In this document: positions 51,641-63,492 of the stretch, in pieces
Layout: each line of letters starts with the position of its first letter
Numbering within the stretch: position 1 is the first letter of the stretch
Origin: Theocolax elegans
Taxonomy: Eukaryota; Arthropoda; Insecta; Hymenoptera; Cerocephalidae
NCBI GenBank assembly: GCA_026168455.1
Contig: CM047425.1
Location: forward strand, 96,165,580 to 96,229,579
Length of the DNA stretch: 64,000 bases
Reading direction: 5' to 3'
Translations under genes and position numbers: made by a program
The notes under the pieces: model-generated
Databases searched by the model: none
What the model was told of the DNA's origin: nothing
Seen by the model: only the letters and a program-made list of their open reading frames with translations

Positions 51641-52140
51641 TAAAAATAATAATAATAATTCTATGTTAAGTATAATTTTTAGTGTTTTTTTTTCTTTGAT
51701 TATAATATAAATAATTTGTATAAATACGTACGTTCACTCTATTTATTGAATTACATATATAGTCATTTATACATTGTAAAATTATATCTATAATATTAAT
51801 TAAAAATCTGAAAAAATTTATTATACGGATAGCTTAAAACATAAACAAGGGCCTAATGATTTGATTTTTTAAGAAAAAATAATTCTTTTTAATAATAATT
51901 AAATAAACAATTATTGGACGTAATTATTAATTGAATAAGTCATAAACTTACAACTCAAGAATTCTAATGAAGTCTAATGGGTTGATGTTCAGGATTTTTT
52001 TAAAAATTCATTCTTTTGTTTATAAAAAACGGTAAAAAAAATACATAAAGAAGTTTTATGGAGTCTGATATGTATGTAATATGTGTAATTAATGTTATTA
52101 ATTGTTAATGCAACTATTTTTATTTTAGAATACGTTTATC

Positions 52141-52806
52141 ATGATCTTCAAGAGCACCAACAGTATGCAATCAGCACTTTTGATTGCATCTTTATGCTGT
52201 GTTTTCATTATTTCACAAGCAACATTGCAACCACGCAGACCAGATCCACATTGGCCCCCTCGGTCGACAGGGCCGACATTTCCACGACCACCAAAAGATG
52301 TAAGTTTGTAATAAATTGTTTATGTTATAAACAAAATCTTTTTAACATTAATATGATTTGCTGATCCCTGTTCAATAAATATTATAATTAAACTCGCCAA
52401 ATGACGATTCTATTCCTTCCTATCTCATTAATTGATTCCTGTGGTAAGTAAAACTACACATCAAGTTAATTCAATTCTCTCAATTCGATAGGAGATTTTC
52501 CGGTTCCGCCGCGAGGCCAATCCACAAGGGTCTATTAGCCTTGAAGGTAGTCAACCACTCAGCGGACCGAACCGTAAACCATCCATAGATCTCAATTACA
52601 ATCAACGCGTTTTCCAGGATAAACGTGGACACGTAGACGCTTATGGAGGAGCCAACTATTACTCGGGCAAACTAACACCCCACGCAGGAGTAAAACTCGA
52701 GAGAAACTATAATAACGGATTTATTGGTGGTTATGGTCAAGTCCAGCCAGGACCAAGAGGTAGACCCGATCCCAGTTTTGGTATTCGAGGTGGTTTCCGT
52801 TTCTAA
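52141..52806 (+). CDS. Hymenoptaecin, secreted glycine-rich antimicrobial peptide precursor
   Basis: Immune-induced antibacterial peptide of Hymenoptera. Two coding exons, 52141-52299 and 52492-52806, are joined in phase 0 (donor GTAAGT, acceptor ATAG) and give 157 residues. A signal peptide (ALLIASLCCVFIISQA, about residues 12-27) precedes a proline/arginine-rich prosegment (QPRRPDPHWPPRSTGPTFPR). A furin-type site RFRR is followed by the mature region starting EANPQGSISLEG. Hymenoptaecin marks are PLSGPNRKPSIDLNYNQRVF, RGHVDAYGGANYYSGKL and the C-terminal SFGIRGGFRF. There is a single mature unit, unlike the multi-unit precursors reported from some ants. A polyadenylation signal lies at 52901. 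The ATG at 52141 is chosen because it opens the frame with the signal peptide; a second Met nine codons on would also work. Confidence 0.95.
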
Positions 52807-52906
52807 ATAACAAACCATACTATACTTATATTTAATTTTGAAATTTTTATTTATACTTTGTATTTTTATTTTGATATTGTATTTATTTAAGTTGCGTTAT
52901 AATAAA

Positions 52907-55490
52907 TTATTTATTTTTACCCAAAACTGCTGGATATTTTATGTAATTATTTATAATATATATTCCTATTATAATTATCATTAATAAGAGAGTTGATTGA
53001 AATATATATTGTACATATTGCAAGATGAAAAGTACGATCCAGTTAGACCAATATATCGAAATCGAGTATCTACCTCTAATGAATAATAATATTATATTGC
53101 AAATAATATATGAAGATTGAAAAAATAAGGAGTATAACACTTGCAATTAATATCCCTGCAACTTATGCTGCAACTTCTATTCTTGCGTATCTACTCATAT
53201 TTCCTACCCAGCTAATTATTCAGTTAGAAAGACTACTTTATAGACAACGAGAAAGTTAAGTGTAAAACTAAACTTACAATATGACGAATCGACGTGTAAT
53301 CGATTTACACAAAACTTGGCATCTATCCGAATGCAATTGTGTTTACCGACTTCGTACAGATGAGCCAACTAATAATTTGAGCACATTTACGGTCACATCC
53401 TTTTTTATAATTTAATTATTCAATTCTTAAGGATGAAACCTTAATATCCTAGCTTTGAGTTTAAAAAATCATATAATAAACTGTGTTTGTTACAAAGTTT
53501 CTATTTATCATTAATCTTCATATCTTTTGACGTTAGTTATTTATTTTGCTAATAATTAAACATGAGTTATTCTTTATAAATGCTGTGTAATCATTGTAAT
53601 TTTATTTCAGATATACATACTAGTTTATTAATTAATACATCAATTTACATATAATGATTTAAATAAATAAATTTGAAAATACACTTTTAATATATTTATT
53701 ATACTATAATGTAATAAAATTGACTAGCACTTGTATAGGTTCTTACTTAAATTTAAAATTTGGATGAAATAAAAATGATGAAATTGATCTTTACATCAAG
53801 TTCAAAATTCTACTTAATATTGCCAATATCGAATTCTTTTTGACTGTAATAATGCCATGATATGCATTTTACTCATTCTAACGTAAAAGGATTATATTCA
53901 TATATTTATAGTCATTTTTGTCATAAATTATATTAATATGATACTTCAAATATGTTACAACCTTATAATATGTAATAAGTTTAATTAAACTATTTTTCTC
54001 AGTGCATATATATATATATATAATAATTTTTAGCAGTTGAGTTAATTCCGCGATGTACGATTTAAATAACGTGGATTAAGATTTATGAACTACATGGGTA
54101 AGAATAGCTGCAACGGAAGTGCTGAATAACTTATATTTATAAAATTCAATCACCTTACTTACATACAAATACTTCTCACCGGAAACATTTAACAGTTTTG
54201 GAATATCTTCAAGGAAATTGATACTTATATCCACTTTGCACAGAATTACAGTTACCATTATTATACATTTGTAAATTATAAAAATTATTTTTTTACGTAC
54301 AATTTTATCATAATATTGATAAAGTAATTAAATCTATTATGTTTCTTAATTTATTTCTGATGCAACATTTGATACGTACAAATGTTATTATGTATACGTT
54401 TATTTAAATTATCAACACAAAATTATTACATTATCAAAAATACAATCGGTATATATTTAAGTAAAGCTATATAAAATATCAAATAATCTAATAAAATTAT
54501 TTAACCTTAATAGTAAAATGCATGCATACTATAAATTTCATAATATTTTATAACTTATTAAATTATATTTATATAAATTAATGATGTAATTGATAAAGGT
54601 AGATAAATTAACAGAATTATAGAAACATATATAATAGAAACAAATATAAGAAATACACATTTTCTCTGTAACATATTGGGAAAATACTTTTCTATTTTAT
54701 GAATACACTTTTGCAGAATCACATGTATCACTTTTGGTCTTTAAGAACTACACGAACCCGTAGGTATGCTAGAGTCCATGTGGAATCGAGGAAGTTCGCA
54801 ACAAAAGCCAGTCCTCGCTATTCGTTCTCGAAGTTAAAGCGCAGAACAACGACGTTACAGGGTATCATGTACTTAGAATATATATGTGTAATATATATGT
54901 ATATATATAGGATGTATATATATACATATATTTTCATCGATTGAACGCAAAAAGCAGGACCGAAAGTCTTCTAGTCACAGAGAAAAATCAGTGCATATAC
55001 ACTTCACATCTATTAAATCTTACTTATTATTGTCACAACGAAAAAGAAATATGATATTATATCTATTGAGAACTGGTGACTTCAATATACGAGCGAATAA
55101 ATGTTTCTTAACAGTTACATATACATCGTTATTTAGATTTTGATAAACAACTAAAAGTTAATATTGAAGACGTATAGTAATTAACAAATATTTGTTTCTC
55201 TTGATACATTAGTAAAATTATATAAAATTTAATCGTTGTATATTATAAAAAAACATGAGTGATTCTTAAATTAAATTTATTTATAAATGTGTGAAAGAAT
55301 TGGAATGGTTATACTAATTCAAAATGTGAAAGCTTGTCAATGTAAAAAGTGCTTTAAAGTATCGTTTATTCAACACGTAATTTAATTATAGATCTTCCCG
55401 CCTTATAATTGAATGTAATTACTTATAAATGTAAGCTACTCTAAACGATAAAGATCGAGATTTGTAGTATTTTTAATTTAAAATGATAAG
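52907..55490. other. Noncoding interval after hymenoptaecin
   Basis: AT-rich sequence without recognisable exons, and with small TA/GTAT microsatellites near 54008-54022 and 54887-54930. One frame at 54076-54258 (minus) has an internal donor-like GTGAGA, but no family resemblance. Confidence 0.5.
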
Positions 55491-55494
55491 GTAA

Positions 55495-55825
55495 AGTACC
55501 TAGTACCGGGACACTTATGGAAACTTAATATACTATGAGCACTGTTTTAACAATTAGAAACAACATATTTAAAAACTTGGTAATCTAATCGTTATTTAAT
55601 TGTCTATTTTATTGATGTTTTACAAAAAACGGTAGTTTATCTAAATGTTTTTATTAAAAAGTATGTTGTAAATAGCAGTGAGAAATCCGCAGTAGTGGGA
55701 CGACCTATTTCAAAGAGGTTGCAGTAGTGGGACATGATACGGACGCAGTACTGGGACAATAGTTTCAAATGTGTCCCAGTACTGCATTATGGAAACTGTG
55801 AGGGGGTAGTAGTGGGACACCATTC
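55495..55825. repeat. GTAGTGGGAC repeat cluster with a perfect 14-bp inverted repeat
   Basis: The motif (G)CAGTAsTGGGAC or its variants occurs at about 55504, 55692, 55728, 55745 and 55808. It occurs in inverse orientation at 55772-55785. The copies at 55745-55758 (GCAGTACTGGGACA) and 55772-55785 are perfect complements around a 13-nt spacer. I know of no element with this motif. Confidence 0.65.
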
Positions 55826-56771
55826 GACACCAAAATTCATGATCGTCATAACCTCAAAAAATTTATATTGTGTTTATGCTAAATTTATAAATTAAACAAA
55901 CACTTTTTTATACAAATACATTAGTTTATCTAGTAAACAATCCGAATTCATTCATATGAATATGTAACGTTTTCAACAAACATTATTATGTATCAATATA
56001 CGCTACATTATTGTATTAATATACGCAAATAAGTATAAATTCTGGGGTTTTCTTCGTTATTTACACTTTTTTATCAGAATACAATGATGTTCTACAAATA
56101 TAATGACTATAATAACAGTTTATAATTTTCACATAAAATTCTACAGTTTTTTCAAATAGTTGGTCGTACAAAATATATATGAACAAAATTGTTTACTAAA
56201 AAGAATTGTAAGGTGGACTGAATTGATATTAATAGCTCTTCGTTTGCCTTTAAATAGTTCTTTCGCAATTCATTTACTCCAGAAACTAGAAACTTTTAAC
56301 TATCTTGTTAAATTAAACGAATGAAAATACGAAAAAACGTCTACGTGCGCGATAGTTACTTCAAACAAACGTATGTAATTACTTACATTTCATGTTGATT
56401 AATTATCATTCCATAATTACCAAGGAGATTTAGTGAAAACGTGAAGAAAAATCGTAGATTTGAATAATTTTCACGCATTTTATCCAATTAAAAGTGTCGA
56501 GAAAAAAAATTAATTATCAATTATATCAGTTGGTCAATCTTATTTTACATAACACACAATGGGAAACTAGTATAATACATATAATAGATATACTCTTAAT
56601 CCGTCATTCGGTATCAGAATGAGAAGCAAAAACTGTTGATTAAGCACCTGTCTACACAAGTATAACGCACATTCATAAACATTCTCTTGACCTCTTGAAA
56701 ATGTAACAACCCTACAACGAGGCCAACGACATACAAAAAAGAATTCACTCCAATTCCGTAACAAACGTAGT

Positions 56772-56777
<6 letters not shown>

Positions 56778-56831
<54 letters not shown>

Positions 56832-56836
56832 TATGT
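56778..56836. repeat. (AT)n microsatellite
   Basis: A run of about 58 bp of alternating AT with two GT interruptions. Confidence 0.95.
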
Positions 56837-56859
56837 ATAACGAAGCAAAAATCCGGTCA

Positions 56860-57012
56860 GTCTAGAAGACTAAACGGGATTCTATAACATTGCTGCGCGC
56901 GTGTGCTTCAAACCTTCAGCACATATTTCCGCGAGAGTATCGGGAAAATCTCTCCGCGTGTATTTCCGTGTCCGTCCATCCGACACGCTCTTCCTATTCA
57001 TGTAAATCATGG
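56860..57012 (+). other. GC-richer exon-like patch ending ATG|GTAAGC
   Basis: A locally GC-richer segment after the AT microsatellite ends in CATG followed by a good donor GTAAGC (57013). It could be a 5' exon carrying only a start codon of a gene that continues right, or a promoter region for the minus-strand MBOAT gene. No matching downstream exon was identified, so neither reading is established. Confidence 0.25.
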
Positions 57013-57019
57013 TAAGCGG

Positions 57020-59970
57020 GCCTTTAACTACGTTCGCGGATATCGAGTGGAGATTACGCGTTACCGTTTTTTTTACTTATGATACGCTATCTATCCCGAT
57101 GTGTCAAAAAGTGAACACGTGCAAAGCCGTGGTGAGTTCGCGAAAACTGCGGATTAACGATTAAGATACGACATGCATTCATTCGCAATTTTTTATTAAA
57201 ATCTTTTGAATATTAGCCGTACACATGTATAATAATAAAATTATTACTTATGTATATGTAATACCATATAAATTACGTTAAATGTGCTACGTTATCTAAA
57301 TTCAAATTTTTTTCAATTTCTGATAAAATGCTACTTATCGCTATATGTACAAATGTTGACGATACACAATTATAAATAATGGTTACAGCTACATATACAT
57401 AAATAATATTATGGCACCAAATATCAGCTGTTAATTTAAAAACACTATATTAGTCTTTTTTATTGTAAGAATAATAAAGAAGAGCGAATAAAGTTACTTT
57501 TGATAAATTAAATAAAATTCAGTATTAATAGTTAATTGATATCGTAGCAATGCAGATAAAATTAATTATATTTAGCCAAATATATCTAAATATAGACAAA
57601 AGGTTGTATTTAATTATATTTTCGATTACAATAAACGGAAGAATTTCATTTTTACTCTGATAATTAAAATTGACCAGTATGTTTTTATCTTATCTTTCCT
57701 AATAATACATCGAAACAATCAATAACCAAATAATAATGTCTTGCATTAGAAAAGTATTTAAAAATGTATATTTGTAAAAAAAATTTACAAAGATTTACTA
57801 TCAAGAAAATATACAGAATTAAATTTACAGTATATAAATTAAAATTTTGTATTAAATTTAGTTTAGATAGTGAATATTTTTTGATTATTAGCAATAAAAT
57901 TAAATAATATTATAAATATATTTTATACATATAAAAATATAATATGATAGATATACAATATAATTATCAATGCCACTTTATTATTAATCTTCGAAATATA
58001 AGATTTAATAAATTTCAATAATTTTGATAATTATTTATGGAGCATTAGAAAAGATAAAGTTTACAAGGTGCAGTGATAAAAAAGAATAAAAAGATTTGCT
58101 CGCGCAAAAAATGATCAACTCGTATATAATACACAGTTGTATATAATTAGCATTCACTACACCTTTTTTATATTTTCCATTACAGTTTTATTTCAATTGT
58201 ATTATTGCAAATAATATCTAAATAATTTTAAAAATATGAATTATTGCCAATTGATATTTATAAAATTAACATGCTTATACTGATTAAGGTGCAAGAATTA
58301 AAAACTATTTTTAAAAATTTATAGGGTAATACAATGTAAAATATACAACAATTCTTTATGTTGTATGTAAATAAATATAAAACCACACACACATACAAAT
58401 GAGAAGTGCGCGTGATATTCTAAAGATAAAGACGTAAGACAAATCTGGGTGGAGAGCGAGGCATATGCTCGCAAATTTAAAGAATGAGCAATCCAGGGAC
58501 GAACCAATCCCGCATTTACTCAACAAAAATGTACGAATTCAAGTTTAAAATTCGGTGATCGACAGTACGCAGGCTTTACATGTTTTGAAAAATATCGGAA
58601 AATATACTTTGTAAATTTATTAGAACATTTAAAAATCTGAGTAAATAAAAAATATAGTAGGTTATTAAAATGAAACGAGAAGCAAAACTTATTTTTAATT
58701 TAATGTATAATTATTTTGATATTTATAGATATTTGTTTAAGAATAATATTTGTATTACAAATGTCACTTGTTAAACAGCACTAATAATTAACTGCAAATT
58801 AAAATTTTCTGAAGATGTACACATACTTTGACGCAATAATTTCATGAACAGTTTTTATAGCATTGATATGTAACATACGAATTAGAATTATAAAATCAAA
58901 ATAATTGAACTACTGTTATTAATACATGTACATTCTGAAATAATTAGATCAAATTTTGATAAAATATCGTTAATTCATTTACAGTCTTATCGTACATTAA
59001 AAAAACTAATTTAAATATTAGCAATAATATCATGGTTTTTTTAAAAATAAAAAAGTTAATGATATAATTGATTATAAATAGCAATATTCATAATCAACAT
59101 ATTATTCCCTCTCAAGGAAATGTTAAGAGAAAAAATGGAACGATGTGAAAATATTTGAGAAATTTACATTAAATCTTTTGTCGTATTTTAACATTTTCGA
59201 GTGGAAACTTAATTTTTTGTATAATATGTAATGAAAAGGAAATGAAAATCATTCCTCTGCAAAACTTGGAATACAATTATAGATATCTTAAAAACTTGGG
59301 TTTAATTATTACGACAGGAAAATGTATCGTTGAATATAAAAAAAACGTAACTGGTAGGTATTAGAAAACAAAGTAAAAATGTATACGAATATATAAATTT
59401 TCTATGATATTTTATACAAACTCAAAAATAAAATACGTAGTGTTATATTATAAAACATCGTAAGTTCGATAGCTACATGATGTACCTAAATCGAAATTAT
59501 TAAATGTATAATAAATAGAATTCTGTTTCATTGTCGAGTGCTCAATTCGTTTTTAAATGCCAAACATTGTAATTAATTGGTAAATAAGTTTATTATTACG
59601 TAAAAAGAGTGGTGAACAAAAAATTGATTGCAGAAAGAAGTAAGGTCGCTAAAAAAGTTTATTAACAAATAAAAAAGATATTAAAAATAATCAGTTTTTA
59701 AAATAATTACAAATTTCATCAAGATATATGCAAACAAAGTAAACACTCTATATAATTACCTTAAATAATATACACATTCATCTAATTATATTATCACTAT
59801 ATACTCAAAATTGCTTGAATGCAAAATGTATTTGTTTCTAGTAATGACGATACGAGTATACTGTATAGAAACTAAAATAAATTATCAAAACAAGTAGCAA
59901 TTATTATTGGTGACATTGGTTTAGTATAAATAAAAATAAAAAAATTTAGTATAAATAAATAAATATATAT
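57020..59970. other. AT-rich interval without recognised genes
   Basis: No exon pairs, repeats of note or RNA genes were recognised. Confidence 0.5.
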
Positions 59971-59978
59971 ATATATAT

Positions 59979-60991
59979 GGGGTATTCCACGTGAAGTGGT
60001 CCGACCAAAATTTTAAAATGCACCAAATTTTGGGTACACTTTGAAAATGTTTTCCAGAATACAGAAAAAAATTTTTAGGTACTGGAAGCTATTTGCTCAA
60101 AAGTTATTCTAACCTCAAAAAGTGAATTTTTCCATATTTTTTTCAACACCAGCTGGGTTTACCGCTATATAACTCAAAATCTATCAACTTCTACTATAGA
60201 ACATTATATGCAACATTCGTTGCTAATTATATCTAGAATTTATTCTTCTGGGTTAGAATTTCTAATCTCAAGGTCAATGTTACATAAACTACATGTCAAT
60301 ATTCAACTTGAAAAAAGTGCAAGTGCGCCACCTTTGATTTTTTCATCCAAAAGTCTAAAAGAAAGCTTGGAGCAATACCTTTCAAATGGTCTGTAGCATT
60401 TTTATGGCCTCTAATTCTGTAAAAAGTTATGACAATTTAAAGAAACACGAAATTTTTTAAAAATTTAAATGGGAATTACCATGTAAATGGGAATTACCAT
60501 GTTAATTTTTGTGAATTTTTTGTCTTTCTTTAAATAGTCATAACTTTTTACAGAATTGGAGGCCATAAAAATGCTACAGACCATTTGAAAGGTATTGCTC
60601 CAAGCTTTCTTTTAGACTTTTGGATGAAAAAATCAAAGGTGGCGCACTTGCACTTTTTTCAAGTTGAATATTGACATGTAGTTTATGTAACATTGACCTT
60701 GAGATTAGAAATTCTAACCCAGAAGAATAAATTCTAGATATAATTAGCAACGAATGTTGCATATAATGTTCTATAGTAGAAGTTGATAGATTTTGAGTTA
60801 TATAGCGGTAAACCCAGCTGGTGTTGAAAAAAATATGGAAAAATTCACTTTTTGAGGTTAGAATAACTTTTGAGCAAATAGCTTCCAGTACCTAAAAATT
60901 TTTTTCTGTATTCTGGAAAACATTTTCAAAGTGTACCCAAAATTTGGTGCATTTTAAAATTTTGGTCGGACCACTTCACGTGGAATACCCC
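59979..60991. mobile_element. Near-perfect 1,013-bp palindromic element
   Basis: The ends are GGGGTATTCCACGTGAAGTG and its complement, and the arms of about 500 bp meet near 60485. The arms are so alike that the same 62-residue frame is read from 60208 on the plus strand and 60762 on the minus strand. It is inserted in a TA-rich microsatellite, with TA on both sides. It carries no transposase. The form suggests a recent fold-back or MITE-like insertion; TA flanks would fit a Tc1/mariner-type target, but the host repeat makes that uninformative. Confidence 0.85.
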
Positions 60992-60998
60992 ATATATA

Positions 60999-61005
<7 letters not shown>

Positions 61006-61034
<29 letters not shown>

Positions 61035-61052
61035 TGTATGTATGTATGTATA
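61006..61052. repeat. (GTAT)n microsatellite
   Basis: About 10 tandem ATGT/GTAT units adjoin the palindrome's right end. The same repeat follows the second arm copy at about 63809-63875, there with irregular units. Confidence 0.95.
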
Positions 61053-61180
61053 TATGTTTGTTGCAGTTTATCTATACAGTCGTTGATATATATATATATA
61101 TATATATTCATGTACTATGTGCATATTAATTATTACTAATATTAATAAAACTATAAATAGAATATGCATCGAATACATTT

Positions 61181-63480
61181 ACAACAAATTAATGATCATC
61201 CCTAAAGAATAAATTGATGATTCGATTCATGTATGGAAATGGGCTTGTTTCTGATTCACCACGCGTTATCGAATAAAAGTCACTTTATTAAATTCTATCA
61301 GAAATCAAAGATATGCTTGAACGAATTGATTATATATATAATATCTTTTAGAAGACAAATAACAATACACTGCATATATACCGTATAAAAATTAGATCAT
61401 TTTCTTTATAAAACAAACATACTACTGAAGCCTAATAATTATTATACGGAGTTACATTTACAATTAACACACAATGTCCAATTCTCAGAATTGAAGTTTC
61501 TTCTTTAACCTCCAAGAATGACAACAAAAAATTCAATAAAATTACGCGCAAAAAAAAGGAAGATCGTAATAATTATACTCTTACACGATTTATATTAGAA
61601 GCTCATTAATATAGAGAATTGCAACGCGCACAGGCGGTCAGAAGTTTACGAGCGTGTCGACGAATATAGGCCTCTGAAAATAAAACGATCGGCGAATATA
61701 ATCCACCAGTATTTTCGCGTCTTTCGCGATAAAAATGACTATGACGATATTCTGGAAAAGGTATTGCGAACTGTCTAAGCCAATAATGGATAAACTGCGC
61801 GTTTTATTTCGTAGAGGCCGCAGGAAAACGTTTCGAAAACATCGAGACATCCTATGTATTTTATTTTCCAACTTGCCACGGATGTGCCTATATATATACA
61901 CACAAATAATAACTCGACAATTTAAACGGAACATCATGAACTATGGCAACCATCAGCGAGTGTATTTTCACTTAAAGTTTATTAGAGAAATGAAAGTTGT
62001 AATTTAAATTTCTTATTATATCACGAGAAATGTGCACTACGACGCGCGAGGAGTAGTGCAAGTGATAAATGAAATTGCATTGCTCGCGATCAACTTACTT
62101 CTTGACGCTGTATATTTATTTATTTAAAATGGCTTTTTATATTTTAATTTTATGTCTTACGTATAGATAATGTGAAGAAAAGTGATACCTAATCTTCCTG
62201 TATATTAATAACGGATGTATAAATTAAAATTAAGAGAATTATTTTGCAATTTATATCAATTGGTTTACGAGTACGTATTGCCAAATAAATATAAAATATT
62301 TATGCAGTACTAAAAATTATGAGTGAACAGAAAATTTAAATCGTGTTTTACAAATACTTTACAAATATCTGATGACCAAATCCGAAGATATTTTTAGGAA
62401 GAATGATATTCTTAGAATACTTTTGTATGCGAAATTGAAAAAAATCTGTGCTTATTGTATGTTTTTGTTCGTTGAATAAAATAATATTAAGTACTTAATG
62501 ACAAATTTTGCAAGTAATATATGCTACAAGAATGATACTTGCATATTGTGCAATATTGTTGTAAAACAAAGACAAGTTTAAATAAAAGTACAATCGTAAT
62601 TGTTAGTAAGATGAATATTTAAGTGCACCGTTTGCATCACAATTGATAAATCACAAAGTCACGTATTTATATATGGATGTCGAACATAAATAATACTGGA
62701 GAAAAAAAATTGTTTAAACTATTTATAAAAGCCGCAACTTAAATACGTATACTAATGTAAATTTATTTTATTGTACACTTAATGATTTGAAATATGCTAA
62801 GCACTTTATAATAGTGTAGTAGTGTTACACATAGAATCACGTGTTTGAATATTTATATAGAATTGAACTAAAAATTCGTAAATTAATTGTTTCATATTTT
62901 ATATAAAGTAAATTCTTTCAATTTCTATATATTTTCATATTCAACTTTATTTCTTAAATATTAAGATATATTATAAGTTATTAATACAATTATTTTCAAA
63001 TTATTATTAATATAAAGTTTCAAATTTTTATAACTTTCTTTACAGGTACAACCAAATTAACATTACTGAAAACGATCTATCTAATATTTTATTAATTATA
63101 TATCAAACATAAAACGCGTTGTTTTAATTTACAATTGCATCGAAACATGTCAATAATTTCCATACATCATCGTGTATACGTAGTTTCAATAAACTGCCAA
63201 AATGTCATTTATACATTAATCCTTCGTGCTTTATAGATACACCTTTCATATCGTAAATTTCAATCAGGATCTTCATCTCCAAAAATGATATTTCCATGTC
63301 ACCGAGTTAAACCACATCCTGTATACTCGCGCAACAGAATTTAATACCTGTATTCTATACCCCGAAAAGTGGACTCGCTCATCTATGAAACTAAACCAGC
63401 AAAATTATAAAATGAAATATTAACAAAAGAGGTGTAAAATACCCTTTTGATAACAAAATGATAAATCTAACGTTTTGGTT
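61181..63480. other. Interval between the two palindrome-arm copies
   Basis: AT-rich. A frame at 61735-62007 (plus) is arginine-rich and overlaps a minus-strand frame; neither has splice support or a recognisable family. No gene called. Confidence 0.45.
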
Positions 63481-63492
63481 AATCTTGTAACT

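Noticed and set aside
54076..54258. 60-codon minus-strand frame with an internal donor-like site
   Set aside because: No acceptor partner in phase and no resemblance to MBOAT or other families.
56567..56764. 65-codon minus-strand frame as a possible MBOAT start exon
   Set aside because: No donor in the required phase and no resemblance to the expected N-terminus.
60208..60762. Identical 62-residue frames on both strands
   Set aside because: They are mirror images inside a palindrome, have no family resemblance and no start context.
61006..61130. Frames of alternating Tyr/Ile/Cys/Val/Met residues
   Set aside because: Translation of GTAT and TA microsatellites.
61638..62007. Overlapping 90-99 codon frames on opposite strands
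   Set aside because: No splice sites, no recognisable domain, and composition fits chance in a slightly GC-richer patch.
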